A stretch of DNA of 64,000 nt from Symbiodinium natans (GCA_905221605.1 CAJNDS010002377.1:368501-432500), one strand, 5' to 3'; numbered from the stretch's first letter, positions 1-13,034 are shown. Translations and numbers: made by a program. Notes: generated by a model from the letters alone, not told the origin.

Positions 1-1763
1 CTCCAGCCTGAGAGGATGCCCCTGTCGCAAAGATTTCAGAGGACAGAACCTAAGATCTCACACCGGATGCGAAAACAGAATTGATGTTTCTGTGCCGTCT
101 GAAGAGTTCGATGTCACACTGCACCTTCTTCAGCGAGCCAACGAAGTAGTTAAACACCACCAAATTTCTCTCCGTGCCTGCCAGACAGCCCCTTGCATAT
201 GTCGGCTGGAGACGCAGGCCGACCACGCCAGACGTAACGCTCCGAATCGGCCGGAAACGAGGTGAACTGTCAACCCTTGCAAAGGGTGGATGGTAGCGAA
301 CCGTTCTCTTGCAACTTAGAAAGTACCCAAGTTTCCGAAGTTATGGAGTTTATGAGCCCCGTGCTGCAAACCACAACTTGTAAGTCCGCGTAGTGGGCGT
401 GGAGCAGGGCCTTCCCGGCAACAACGCATCCAAGTTGGTCCAACAAAAAGTCTCCTTATACTGGCAGTGTGCATTCTCCCGACACGTGACTGCAGCTGCC
501 GCAAGATCGGGATTCCTCAAAGGCTGCTTTCTCATCCATTTTGCCACATTATCATTTTCGTGCATCACGTTACGAAACGACCCTCAGACCTGTGCAGATG
601 GAGGCAGCCTACGTACCAGCTCTCCCCCTCCCCCCCTTTTTCGTTCGACTCAGCGTCTCTGTCTCGCGAAGGAGAGCAGCCCGAGCCAACGCACAAAAGT
701 GGCGTCAGGGTTGCCCCGGGTTTCAGGCAGGTTCAGAGTAGCACGCATAGGGAGTTTTTTTCGGACCCTCAGTCTATTGGAACCTACCTTTGTCATGAGG
801 CTGCGGTGCTTAAAAAAACATCCGTAGGGCTGCTTGGAGTGTGCATATGCTCCCAAGCCTTGTGAGATTGGCTACGGGAGTCGACCAAAGCTTCGCAGAT
901 TCCTCCGAGAGCTCTATTCGAAACTAGTTGGGTGGGTGGGGGGGGGGTACTCCTGCGGCGAGGGTTACTAGCATGGTCTTCTTGGGGGGCTCAACTTCGG
1001 GGCAATTCTTCCCAGGTGGGTTCATGTAGGGCCACTTAACCTCCTAAACCCTAAACCCTAAACCACTTCGTGATGTGTGTGGGGGAACTCCAAGGCTTGC
1101 CGACTCCCATTGCCAGCATGCAGCTTGTGGCAGTTTATTTTTTTTTTGCAGTTCTTCTCAGTCTGGTTCCCCGCTTCGAAGCAGGGTTTAGGGTTTAGGG
1201 TTTAAACACACACCATAGAAACCGTCCACAGATGGTCCCAGCACTGCCACACCGGCGACACCAGCCAGACGCTGAGATCAACTTCAAACAATCATCATGC
1301 CCGAAAACTCGACAGCATAGAAACTTCAACTAGCGTACTGCGACGTACTGCGTGCTTGCATCTGGTGGCAACACGTCAGATTCAAGGGGCGTGACCTTAC
1401 CATCCTGCGCGACCCCCTATTGCGCTGTAGTCGAACTTGAAGAATAGCCTACATTCTTCCTGCAAGGGCAAGAACCGCCACTTGGCACTCATGCTTGTCC
1501 AAATTTGAACAGCATGCCGGTGCCACTTAAAATCGCTTACGTACTTAAAAAGGCAAACCTTGCCCAGCATACAAAATGAAGGGCTGGATATCGCTTGTGC
1601 TCATGTGCCGATGGCCTGTCCACTTCGCTAATTCCGGGGCCCGAACCTTAAGGGTGCAAGACTTTTCGGGCCGAGCGTCCAACTGCCTTGCGATTCTCCG
1701 TCTTGCTCTGTTGCTATGATTAAGTGCAAGTGTTGTTGTCATTGATGATGATGTTAATAATGT

Positions 1764-1801
<38 letters not shown>

Positions 1802-3150
1802 TCGTTGTGGTTGTTGTTGTTGTTGTTGTTGTTGTTGTTATTATTGTTGTTGTCGTTGTCGTTGCTGTTGTTGCTGTTGCTGTTGCTGTTTGTTGCTGTT
1901 GTTGGAATCCTTTGTTCATGCCTTCCCCTTCAGACGCCCTGCTTTTCTTGAGCCGACGACGGCCTACAGCTCCGCCTCGGCCATCCGAGACACAAGCAGG
2001 GGATGCTCGCAGGAGCCGGAAGATCATGATCAAGCTTGGCAGCTGCGCGCGCAGGTCAAGCCTTCAATTCCTAAGGCCCCTTAGGGGCTTTCTAGAAGCC
2101 TCTGAAGAAACCCCACAGGTAGTTGACATGGCTTGGTGCAGTTTCTCATTTGTTGTTTCTTGTTGCTTCTCGGTTTTCTCCCTCTCTCATTCTGGTCCGG
2201 CCTGTGCTATCCCAGACCCAAGAGTAACCTAGGAATAAATGGCTGCCCTTTTTGGTTTAAACGGGCTTATGAGGGAACTTATACCCTAGAAAAAAGGTCC
2301 TAGGTCCATGGATGTTTCACTACATATACCATGGAGCAATGTAGCCCACTCAGTCTGGCCCAGAATTGTCTGGGACCTGTCCCTCTCACACTACTCCTGT
2401 TTAGCTGTTTAAGCCGACATAGAAACGTGCGGCCAGCATCTCCCCCCTGCACGTGCAGCGCAGCCACCCCACGAATCATGGCTCGGCCAGGTTCGAGGTC
2501 AGAGCAGCAAGGCAGCCAAGGGAAGGCCTTTGCTTTTTCAACTCTGGAATGGGTGTTCCCGAGCGAGCTGCATTTACATGTTCGAAGTGCTTTGGAGGTT
2601 CGGGTCAGCTAGAACAAACGTTTAGCTGTCAACTGCACTTGCTTGAATTGTTGCGGCTGCAAACCCTGCCTATGGCAGTAGCAGCTGCTGGCTAGGACAA
2701 GATGACAAGCAGTGTTGGGAATCTTGTGCCGGAGTTGATAATTCAATTCCAGGAATGACTGCTTCATGGCTTTGGGGCCTTCTCTTCGAGGCTACCTGAG
2801 ACTCTAAGTCTCTAAGTGATTCCAGAATGTTTGCTTCCAAACTCCAAGCTCATCCAAAAGGACATCCAACAGGACAGAGGTCACAGGAATTACCTGCAGC
2901 ACTGCCATCACTGTATGTCCATCAGGGCATCTAGCTAGGAATTTCTACAGGTTGGACAGGGCGATCTTGGGTCTAAAGCTCTTCGCCCTCAGATCATTAC
3001 CGCCGTTCAGAGTTTAGAGCTTTGCGTCTAGGACCTTGACCGGCTAAAGCAAAAAGCAGGTTGGCTTTCGTCGGCTGCCAAGTGCTCACGCGCTGTCTTG
3101 GTTGCGAGCGGCTTGCTCTGCAATCTGGGCCCGTTGGACAAGGGCGTTGC
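1..3150. other. No recognisable gene; low-coding sequence
   Basis: Apart from the microsatellite at 1763-1905 and two short telomere-like patches (1043-1064 C-rich, 1183-1204 G-rich), nothing is supported. ORFs present are short and lack codon bias. Confidence 0.5.
1763..1905. repeat. Compound (GTCGCT)n / (GTT)n microsatellite
   Basis: Six GTCGCT units followed by about 15 GTT units and mixed GTT/GCT triplets. Long ORFs here are repeat artefacts. Confidence 0.95.
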
Positions 3151-3248
3151 GGTTTAGGGTTTAGGGTTTAGGGTTTAGGGTTTAGGGTTTAGGGTTTAGG
3201 GTTTAGGGTTTCGGGTTTCGGGTTTCGGGTTTCGGGTTTAGGGTTTAG
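3151..3248 (+). repeat. Interstitial telomere array (TTTAGGG)n with TTTCGGG variants
   Basis: About 14 uninterrupted heptamers; the block at 3210-3236 contains four TTTCGGG variants before returning to TTTAGGG. G-rich strand on plus. Confidence 0.95.
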
Positions 3249-3953
3249 GACTAGTTTGATGCCTGTCCTGTGCTGCAGCTTTGCAAACATGGCCTGCTGA
3301 AAATGGCTTCAGGGAGATGCTCAGACGGTAACAGTTCTGAGTGCCACTATGAACTGTAGGCTCCGGAAGCTTCAAATCCAAGATGATCTGCAAAAACTCG
3401 AAACCCTAGAGATCCAACGCACGCGTACTCTGAACAAATAATATGCTCCTGGGGATGCACATTACGCCCCCATTCAGAGTGCCACGCCCGACTGCAGGGC
3501 CAAGCGAAGCAAGCAGAAATCTGACGTTGATGCCTTGTCAGCCATCACAGCAACAGCGGCAACGTCAAGCTTAAATCGCCCACTGTCGTCTACAGTCGAC
3601 TCAACTTGCAGTTGCGAGCTGGTCGCACGCTCCAAGGGATTTAAGACTCGTATTTGTATAAGGTTGTACCCCTCAAGGACTTTCCCCCCTTGGAAATTTC
3701 CGAAGGTGGCGCTGATGTTCCCCTTTCGGGGTCCCCGAACCCAGGGGGTATGACCAAGGTTTGAATCCCATGACTCTTCGGAGAGGCTGGGAATCCAACT
3801 TGTCAACATGCTCACTAGGGTGCTTCCGGGGTTTGGGTGTTTAGGGTTTAGGGTTTGGGGTTTGCTTCCCCAATGTGCCGAAGCTTGAACCTCGATCACA
3901 GCCTTGGTAGCACTCCAAACACAAACCTTTTCAGCTCTGAGCAGCCCCAAGAT

Positions 3954-4001
3954 AACCCTAAACCCTAAACCCTAAACCCCAAACCCTAAACCCTAAACCC
4001 T
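3954..4001 (-). repeat. Interstitial telomere array (CCCTAAA)n
   Basis: About seven heptamers, one CCCCAAA variant, C-rich strand on plus. A short G-rich array (3835-3864) lies 90 bases upstream in the opposite orientation, and a degenerate one follows at 4148-4190. Confidence 0.9.
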
Positions 4002-4199
4002 CCCTTGTGGCGGGTTGGTGCAGAAAGCGCCTCTGGCACTTGGTCGCGCACGCGCGCCAAGCACCGGATGGCTTCTCACTAAGCATCGTCCCAGCGATTC
4101 ATGAGAGCTCCTAGACCCGAGCACCCCCTCCTTGAGGGCTATTTCGAGGGGTTTAGGGGGGTTTAGGGTTCAGGGTTCGGGGTTTAGGGCTTTTGCACC

Positions 4200-6600
4200 A
4201 CATTCACCCCTCGCTAGAGGTCTGTGCCCATCAAGGCCCTGTCAATAAATTGAGATGCTGGTGAATCTGAGGTTGTGGATAAGGCTTCGCCCAAACATTC
4301 ACGATAGCTAGCCACGGTACCCATCTCTGGCCAATACGGTCTGGAAGTATTGAGTCTTCCGAATTTAGCGGGGGGCATCCTAGAACAAAATCAATCTACC
4401 TGTCTCTGTGTAAAGAAGGCCTAAGCTCTCAGAACCGCTGGCAGAACGTCCTGAGCTCACTTCTCGTCTGGGCGGATGACCTGGAAGCGTTCGGCCACAT
4501 AAAGTGACAACCTACCAAGGAAAGTCTTGACCAGATGGTAGAGTGGGGCCTCTGCTTGAATTCGATTGGGGCTGGACGGGAAAACGGCTACTTAGAAGAC
4601 CTGAGATCCTCGTACCATCAGAGTGTCGATTTGCTATCCCTTTAGTTCCTACCCAACTTCGAGGATTTGCTCGCCCAAGCACACGGTACTCCGTCTCTTG
4701 GAGAGGATCCGTAGCCGCCTGCCGCACTGGAATGGGCTGATGGAGTGTAGGGTTTCGCGGAACTCGGGCTTTCGGCAGACTTCGACATAACTTACAGCAA
4801 GACATGTTGAATTTAGTTGATATGAAGGCCAGGTTTGGGGAGGCCCTGTTGACGTGATGAATGGATGGATCGTGCAATGCCCGACTTAGATTTTCCACGG
4901 GCAGCGAGATGGACCGGGACAACTGAGGTCAATCAACCTGGCGTCCGATTGATGAGCCTTCAAGTACATCGAGCATGACGACGGATGATGCTGCACAAGC
5001 GCGCCGACGACTCTTAGGAATGTCAGTGGAGGACGACACTACGCCGCGACTGGTAGTACCGAAAGCAATGGCGACAACTGCTTGAAGGCGTTGACCGGCA
5101 ACCCCCCCTTTGATCCCCGACATGAAAGAAATTCCCAGAGTTTCAAGATCCTGTGGACAGTACGTCAGTTCCTGGCTCCACGATGCAGCTGATGCCATGA
5201 ACAACGCAAGCTCTGTTGGCAGTGGCAACTCATGCATGACGAAGTCCTCTCTGTCTCAAATCAGAATTCCTGAAGGCGATGCCGCGATCCTTGCGACTGC
5301 TCTTGAGGCTCCTCGGACCGCATAAGAAAGTTCCTCGAACTGCAGTTGCAGTCATCATCTACTAACTGCTTAAGAACCCCCCCCCCCCAAAAAAAAAAAA
5401 CACTTCCTTATACGCGTAATATAGGAGCTATTTTTTTGGGTTCTGAATCAAATAGTAGTAACGGATTCCGAAGTGGCAACTTGGATTCTCAGGGCTTCTG
5501 GAAGCGTTTCGATTTCGAAGCAGTGACTGCGACTTTGAAAAAGAACTGAAGAAGTTGATCCGTACACTCGCTCTCAGCACTTATGGACCATTCCGTTGTC
5601 TTCTAGCAAACTTTCTGCTACGGAGCTACTGCTGCTGGAAATAGAGCGAGTGCTTGATCGTTCCAAGCTGCGTGAGTGTCGTGCCTCGCCCGCATTCACT
5701 ACATGGATCACATGTCACGTGTCTGCATTCTGCGAAGCGCGAAGTGTGGGCATCTGTCCAACCGTTTTTTCACGAAAGTTGACCTTGCAGGTCTTGAGCA
5801 GTACGGGCAGTGACGCAACTCTCAGCTGTCGGCTTCAAAAAGATTAACCCAGCTGTAGTCGAACAACTGAAAACCGAAACGCACCGAAACATTCCACGAG
5901 TCCTCAAGCCACCGCTCAGGGGAATTATATGGTTTCTGTAACAGTACTATTTCCACTTAAGACACTCCTGATTCGCTCACTGAACGTCTGCGGACTTCAT
6001 TGATTTCGTGGGGGCTTTTTTGAGCTAAGTCAGCTCGGCTTTAGGCTCAGGCCTTTAAGGCCTCGAAATTCAAAGGTCCCAGGGTTGAAGAAGGATGTAG
6101 CGAAACCCCTACAAGGCGCCTGAACTTAACCCCGAGTGCCGCAGGCCTTCTTTGCTAATTTCCTGAGACGCAGGCAGGGCCCGTCGTCAGGATACTCCTT
6201 GGCAGGCTCAGACACTGCAGCCATAAACAGATCGAAGACAGGGGCCCGGCACTGGGCTTTAGAGAGCAGGTGCCCATGGGCAGCTTCTGGTCGAGCGAGT
6301 TGCGCGAGAAAGCTTTAACATTGCGTGACTGCTGGGAAGTAAAACAAGCTCAAAAAAAGAAGACACCAGCTTATGATGTTCTTGATGATTGTGGGCATCA
6401 CGCACCCCTCCTCTCGAAATGTTTCCGAGAAGCCTGCATGTACAGGCCACTCAAGTGCGAAAAGCTTATCCAGACTGGAGGTCTGTGTTTTGCAGAAAAT
6501 CCAGAAAACGTACTCCCCCTTTTGGTATCCATGCGGTGGCCTCTCATCTACAGTAGGTTTGTCTTGCTTTTTTTCGCTCTTGGGTGGTTGCGTTTTTGTA
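4200..6600. other. No recognisable gene
   Basis: Short random ORFs only. A C(9)A(12) junction lies at 5378-5400. Confidence 0.5.
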
Positions 6601-6659
6601 CATGTAGCTCTGGAAGTCATAGGTCTTTGAAGGCTGGTGCTGAATGTTAACCTCACATC

Positions 6660-7337
6660 TATAAATGGGGTGGCAACTGTAAAATTCGCCGGGCCAGAGG
6701 GGCTCAGCCGAAGACTACTTTCCATTACGGGAGGTTTTCGGGCCGATGTGTGTAAACAAGTCTATATAGGGGGGTCCGGTGAAAATAATAATGGGGTGAC
6801 AACAGTAATATTTGGCCGGCCAGGAATCAGAAATTTTACTTGCAGAGAAGACTTTTCGAGCTCCGAGGCTCTAGAGAAGCAGATCTCGTTTGAGATTGCT
6901 TGTCTTGTGAGATTGCTGCAGCTCCAGAGCTGCGAGAAACTGCTGCTTCAGGCCTGTTTCTTCAGAGAAGCAGGTGCCTCTTGAGATTGCTGCAGCTCCA
7001 GAGCTGCGAGAAACTGCTGCTTCAGGCCTGTTTCTTCAGAGAAGCAGGTGCCTCTTGAGATTGCTGCAGCTCCAGAGCTGCGAGAAACTGCTGCTTCAGG
7101 CCTCTTTCTTCAGAGGAGCAGGTGTTCCTCTAAGGCTTCAGATAAGAGTCCCTGAAGCTGAAGACTTCAGCCTTCGGGTCTTGGAATTCAGGAAACCGCC
7201 AGAGGTCTGAAAGCAAGGTTTCTTTACTAAAATCCTTATCCGCCGGGGCTCGAAAACAAGTCCGGAAAGGGTACCCCTTATGGGCCTCCAAAATGACAAT
7301 AGTAAATGGGTGGCAATAATAATTTCGGCGAGGGGGG
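6660..7337. repeat. Short dispersed repeat, three copies (ATGGGGTGGCAACTGTAA type)
   Basis: Copies at 6660-6700, 6786-6824 and 7301-7337 share an AATGGGGTGRCAA core followed by a TAAWATT-type stretch and GGCCGG or GGCGAGG. An inverted match to the core lies at 38647-38665. Confidence 0.7.
6909..7130. repeat. Tandem repeat, three 74-bp units
   Basis: Units start GAGATTGCTGCAGCTCCAGA at 6909, 6983 and 7057. The first two are identical; the third diverges toward its end. Each contains the short palindrome CAGCTCCAGAGCTG. A truncated GAGATTGC precedes the array at 6891. Confidence 0.95.
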
Positions 7338-7530
7338 GGGGAACCAAGGAAGCCTCAAGTTTAAATGGCTGCCTTTAAGTCTCAAGACAAGAACCCTTAA
7401 GCTCAAGACTTCAGGCTTCGGGTCCTGGTCCAAGTCTCAAGGCAAGAATCCCTGAAGCTTAAGACTTCAGCCTTCGGGTCCTGGAATTCAGGAAGCCGCC
7501 AGAGATCTCAAAGCCAGGTTTCCTTACTTA
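7138..7530. repeat. Duplicated about 90-bp segment, 300 bp apart
   Basis: 7138-7230 and 7438-7530 share GACTTCAGCCTTCGGGTC, GGAATTCAGGAA, CCGCCAGAG and the ending AGGTTTC-TTACT. A third partial copy lies at 7375-7430. Confidence 0.85.
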
Positions 7531-8618
7531 AAACCTGTAGACCCCCAGACCGCAGACCCCAGACCCCAGAATCCTCATTATTGACACCCTCTCTTTTTTT
7601 TGACCCGTCCAAACCCCGGGGACCAAAACAAGATTTGGGGGGGGGTTTATTAAAGCGACGTTAACATTACTGTGCGTGATTGTTCAAGACCCTTCGTCAG
7701 CGTACTTCTACCTGGATCATGAACGACATGGCACTTCAACTGAACTAAGTTTACGCACCCCAAGAATGCTATATCTACAATCTCAAGTAAGAGCGGCCGG
7801 GAGAGTTGAGGGAGGGGACCCTGGTGACTCAGTCGTTGTCTTATGAACTCACAGGGCATGTGTTCCTAGCCAGCCGGTGCCACCGTTGGGTCATATGATT
7901 CATATGGAGGGGCGGATTAGGTCCGCTTAGCCCTTCGTCTCACGCCTGCCTGCGCAACACCAGCTGAAGAAGCCGAAGGTCCCGAAACCCGAGATTTAAA
8001 TCTGCCTCTCACTTGCGGAGGCGAGCGTCTTGCAGGAATGCTTCGCACAGTTCCACCGACCTGCAGCGTGCTAAGCGCGTGCGCTGAGTCTGCTGTCCTC
8101 AGGTTTAGGGTGCTCAACCCACAACCTGGACGCCCGACAGCAGTAGCCTCGTTCGCGCCCTTAGCCCTTCGCAAGCGGACAACTCGCGCAGACTCTATTT
8201 GGTTTAGGGGTTTAGGACCTATATATAGTAAAAAGGAAAGAAATACGACCCCCCCGCCCCCGAACAAACTCGCACAGTTGCACCTGGCTGGCTCGCCAGA
8301 CTCGTATGCGGCCAACGCCGACTCGAACTCCGTCGCTTGCATCCTCCATACCATCATGAGAGACTCCCAACTTAGACTCCTTGGGTTTCAGGTCTAGGGC
8401 TTTTAAGGGCCCTTAAGACTGATTTGTTTTTCTGAAGGCCCCCCAGAATTTCTCAAGCCCCACAACTGTCATCCCCACAGCCGTATCCAGGGGGTTTTGG
8501 GGCAGCAAGGTGGGCCTACTGCTCTGAGCTTCTGAACCGCACGTCTCCTACTCCGTGGGAAGGGCAGCAAGAAGCCCCAACCCCGAACCCCTCGGAGAAC
8601 CAGTTGCAATATCAACCG

Positions 8619-8719
8619 CCCTAAACCCCAAACCCTAAAAAACCTAAAAACCCTAAAACCCTACAAACCCTAAAAACCCTAAAAACCCCAAAAACCCCAA
8701 AAACCCTAAAACCCTAAAC
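8619..8719 (-). repeat. Degenerate telomere-like array with expanded A runs
   Basis: Units are CCCTAAAA, CCCTAAAAA, CCCCAAAAA and CCCTACAAA instead of CCCTAAA, so A-run length varies from 3 to 6 within the array. Confidence 0.9.
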
Positions 8720-9045
8720 ACCAAGACCCCTCCCCGCCTCAAAAACTCCAGTTTCTCGGCGCGGGTCGGCGCAGGAGCCTTGCGGAGCTTGGATGCTGGC
8801 TTAAGAGAGGGGTCAGCTCCATGCGCAGCTCTCGTACCACAACTTCCGGATTCCCCCCCCCGAACTCCAAGTTTCGCAGAGCTCTTGCCCATCACCTCAT
8901 GGGTGCGGAGATGCTACTCGACTAGTTTAGGGCTCTGCGAGAGAGCTCTTCGAACTCGGGCCCAGCTCTGCAGGAGCAGTACCGAAAAGGTCGGTTTTTG
9001 TTAGGGGGACCGAAACTTGACGGTTTCAGGGCTTTGAATTCTGAC

Positions 9046-9142
9046 AACCCTAAACCCTAAACCCTAAACCCTAAACCCTAAACCCTAAACCCTAAACCCT
9101 AAACCCTAAACCCTAAACCCTAAACCCTAAACCCTAAACCCT
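9046..9142 (-). repeat. Interstitial telomere array (CCCTAAA)n, about 14 units
   Basis: The longest perfect array on the C-rich strand in the window, with no variant units, flanked by unique sequence. Confidence 0.95.
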
Positions 9143-9510
9143 CGGACGTCGCTGCGGCCCTCATGGATTTAGGGTTTCCCCCCATGCCTGCCTCGAAGAG
9201 TGAGTTCCTGAGCGGAGGGCAGAGGCTTTGGGGGTTTAAGGAGGCGAGTCTTCCCTGGGTTCCCTCTTTTCCCTCTTTAAAAGGCAGGTCCCCTCTCTAT
9301 CTTCTATAGCGCCTGAAGCTCTAGTGACAGGAACTGGAGGGCCGAGCTCCCACGACTTTGTGGAAGAAGGCTTAAGAACCTCTCACTCCCCCCAAACCTT
9401 ACTGCTCAACGATCCTGAATCCTTCCAACCTTCCCCGCAAACTCCAAGGCGTGACTCCTCCAATCTCACCGCGCGTGGATACGTGCACACGAGCTGTCTG
9501 CGAAACGAAA

Positions 9511-9565
9511 AATCCTAAACCCTAAGCCCTAAACCGTGACCCCAAACCCTAAACCCTAAACCCTA
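9511..9565 (-). repeat. Interstitial telomere-like array ending in a poly-G run
   Basis: CCCTAAA units with CCCTAAG and CCGTGACC interruptions, followed within four bases by a run of about 17 G at 9567-9583. A short G-rich array lies at 9900-9918. Confidence 0.9.
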
Positions 9566-9949
9566 TGGGGGGGGGGGGGGGGGCTGTCATGGTTTAGGGG
9601 CTCGGGTTGGGGGCCCTGAACGGAACTGAAAACCAGCAGATCACGAGGCACCTCAAGTCCGTCGAGCAGGGCGACTTCGTGCCTCAAACGAGTGCAAACC
9701 CCATGTTTTTCTAATGTGTGGTAGAAGATAAATCTGCCTTGAACTGTGTGTGTGTGTGTGCGTTTTATTTCCTTTACCAGACAACATGGTGCCATCGACT
9801 ACGCATGGGGCATCGGATAGTCTGATTCGGGAATGACCTGCAAGGCTGTTTCAAGGCCAAGGCTTCTCAAATACCAGCCTTGCCTTGAACAAGAGCTTGG
9901 GGTTTAGGGTTTAGGGTCTTGGGCCGGGTTATCCTTCGAGGACCTAAAT

Positions 9950-12800
9950 ACAAGCGCCTGGAACTCTCTGCCTCTCTCAAACAGATGGTCGGCATGCGCC
10001 TTCTGCGCTGTTCCCCAAAGAGTCTACTGTTGGGGTTCTACATTCAAGGATTCCCGACATTCTGAGAACTGCTGCCGGGCTCCTGGGCTCCCTTTGTCTC
10101 CCTTCGTCTCCCTTTGTCTCGCGTCGTCAACACTGTCTCTTTGACGTGCCTTTGACTGCTTGGGGTCTTCGGTGGTGTGATGAGTTTCGTCTCTTTCATC
10201 ACGGGCATCACGGCTGGCTCTGCATGGCTCTTGACGAGGTGATGAGGCACCAAAGTGGAACATGTTGCTGCAGATTGCAAAAGGTAACGATGGGCTTTGT
10301 GTTTGCATCAGCGCCCACGCAATTTGCTGCCATGCTTTCACCACATCCCCCTGTAGAGTCAAGTTCGGGCCCTTGCGGCACGCACCCGGAAACACAGTGA
10401 ATCACATGCTATGTGACAGAAGACGATACCACAAAACAAGATATGCAGTATGTGTGGAACTCATACTGGGAGCAGTACTAACGTACGTAACAACAACGCC
10501 TTTTCGGCTCCACCCCGCAGCCCGACAATCCCTGTAACCTCAAAGCCCTTGTGTTTGAAAAGCCTCCAACACTACAGACCAGCCCTTCACCCCTACACAT
10601 CCGAAGCTGAGACTTAGCTCTATAGACTAAAACTAGTGGATGCTTCGGGTCTTGGAGGCTAAAGGTGAGGGCGAAAGCGGGGGCTAGTGAGAGCGAGAGC
10701 TTAAGTGGGTGGATTGCTGGGCCCACGGCTATCATTGCATGTCGATGGGTCGTAGTACGTGGACGGGTCGTAGCACGCGGCCGCCGACTGATGCGCCGAC
10801 ATGACCTGGCAGGAATCTGGGCAGTGCTACAGTGCTACAGCGACCTGAAGCAAGTCGCAACTCTACATTGTAATCTTCGGGCTCTCACCTTTGTAATCAG
10901 AAGTGCCGCAATGGGCTCAGTATCGACGGCGGCTACCAGAAGGGGGAGCAGAAGAATCAAATCTACTGCAACGTGCCACCCCGCTCTGGGCAGTGAGCAT
11001 TTCGATAAACTGGCAGCCGGATTCAAGGTGTTGCCGAGCCTTTGTATTACATCCCCCGTTACGGCTGCACAGAGATTTGAAAGGGTGCACATACCAGTCG
11101 ACAGGGCCCAAGACTCCGACATCCCTCCATTCTGCCATGGTTCGACCTCGTGGTTCTGGATCCCTGGTCCCCACAAAGGACTTCTGAGCAGTTTTGACAG
11201 TTTTCAGGGGCCATATTTGCAAGTCTCCATACCCTTATTGCGACAAGTTGCGCGGTCTCAATCTCTTTGCCGCGTCAGAGATTGTTCAGGTGCAAAGAAC
11301 CGCCATGGGACCGCACGCAAAGATGCCAATGATATGTAAAATTGCACTCCGCGCGCACGGAACTTCAAGCATCGGTGTGTGCACTGCAGGCAAGGAAGGG
11401 CATAGCAGGGCTACATCCAAGTACCCCGAAACTCATCGAAACCGCGATACCCAACAAGATTCAGGGTTCCGGAGTCTAGTGTTCAGTAGCATATGTGTGT
11501 CTGTGCTGCCCTGATGCTTACTCCATCTGCTTGCCCAGCCTTCAGCGCAATCTCATGCTCGGGCGAGGGCCTCCAGGCAACTTCAGCATCCAGGCACTGA
11601 AGGGTGTTTCAGGGTTGGACTGTGCAAGCAGGCTCCTGACAAAATCGGCGTTATGATAGCTTCCCCTTCTGCCTTTCACACGTCTGCTGGGGAGTTGAGA
11701 GTCCAGGTGTACACACGGCGACAGGAACCCGGGAGAACCCCAAGACCCTGAAAGACCCTGACACCCAAAAAACGACCTTTCAAACGCCAACACAAAACCC
11801 TCTTTACTCTCTTTTACCCTTCCCCCCCCCCCCCCACCCCTCTGACACGATATCGTCAGCCCTCAGATCCGTAGCTGTCCCCGCCCTGTCACCCCAAGCG
11901 AAGTGCTCGTTGGCGAAGCAGAAGGGGCTCTCTTGCCACAGAGCCCCATCACTTCATACCTTTGGCGGTCGAGAAAGTGCTTCTGGGCAACTCGTAAGAG
12001 AGATCAAGGCATGAAGGTTCGGCAGCACGGGCATTGGGGGTTACTTGGAGCGCTAGTCTGGTGAGCCATCGGGTGCACAAGGCAAACACATGGATCTTCC
12101 TCGTAGCTGCTACTCATATTCCGCGGCATGGAATGATTGGTTGGTCTCCTGGGGTCGTCCCGCGCCGCAGGTGTCTCAACTGGTTGGAATGCTTAAGAAA
12201 TAGTGGCTTTCTAAGAAGAAAAGTGGAAAGAGACGAGGACGAGAGGGGGACAAGAAAGACCAACCAGGAAGCAAGAACGAACTCCCGGGGTTTTAGCCTC
12301 ATTTCTTCCTTCTTTCTGGGGCTCTTAGCGGCCCCCCTGCACTGTGGTACTGCTTGAAGTTTATGAAACGCAGGCTCTCGCTCTTTCTCTCCTCTCTCTT
12401 GCCCCGCCTCTCTTCTTGATCTCAATGAAAAAGGCAACCGAAGGAAAACACAGGGGGGGGGGGGGGAGGAAAGGCAAAGAGCAGAGGAAGGAAACAGGTG
12501 CGGACATGACTTCCCCTGTAGCTTGTTCTCTATCTCGTCCCCCTTTCCTGCATGAGAACGCAGAGAAGTAAAAAGGCAGGAAGAAAGATGGCACAGAAAG
12601 GCCCACCTATAAGACAAGAGTAGAGTAGAAGGAAGGGCGCGGCCAAGAGGAGGACTAAGGGCTACAGAAGGCAAAAAAGAAATTCCTCTCTTCTTTCTGG
12701 GGAGGTGCCTCTTGGCCGCGATCCATGTCTGAAGCACCATGCGTGTGCAGTTCCTTCGTCCCAAAGCTCAAAGCCTGAGCCCTGAACAGCCGCAAACCTT
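9950..12800. other. No recognisable gene
   Basis: Includes a 224-codon open frame at 10665-11339 that has no protein-like features. A poly-C run lies at 11821-11836 and poly-G at 12452. The stretch 12200-12720 is purine/pyrimidine-skewed with AAG/CTT-type runs. Confidence 0.45.
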
Positions 12801-12830
12801 GAGCCCTTTAAGCCCCCAAACCCCTTAGCC

Positions 12831-12895
12831 TAAACCCGAAACCCTAAACTACCCTAAACTACCCTAAACTACCCTAAACTACCCTAAACCCTAAA
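12831..12895 (-). repeat. Telomere-derived decamer array (CCCTAAACTA)n
   Basis: Four tandem copies of a 10-base unit that adds CTA to the heptamer, inside ordinary CCCTAAA units at both ends. Confidence 0.9.
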
Positions 12896-13034
12896 TCCGA
12901 AGTTTTCGAGACCCAAAAGGCCTAAAGGATCGCACTCGGCGGACTGCCATTGTGACAGGGCACGTGGTGGTGATGTCCCTCTTGCCCTTTACTTGCACGT
13001 TCCCCAAACCTCAGTGCGGCTCAAGATTGAAAAT

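Noticed and set aside
1545-2232. ORFs of Thr/Val/Leu repeats at the (GTT)n tract
   Set aside because: Open frames generated by a microsatellite; flanks lack coding character.
10665-11339. 224-codon plus-strand ORF
   Set aside because: No codon bias, no motif and equally long antisense frames; likely chance.
12114-12764. 216-codon minus-strand ORF
   Set aside because: Purine/pyrimidine-skewed sequence gives Arg/Ser/Leu-rich frames on both strands; not protein-like.
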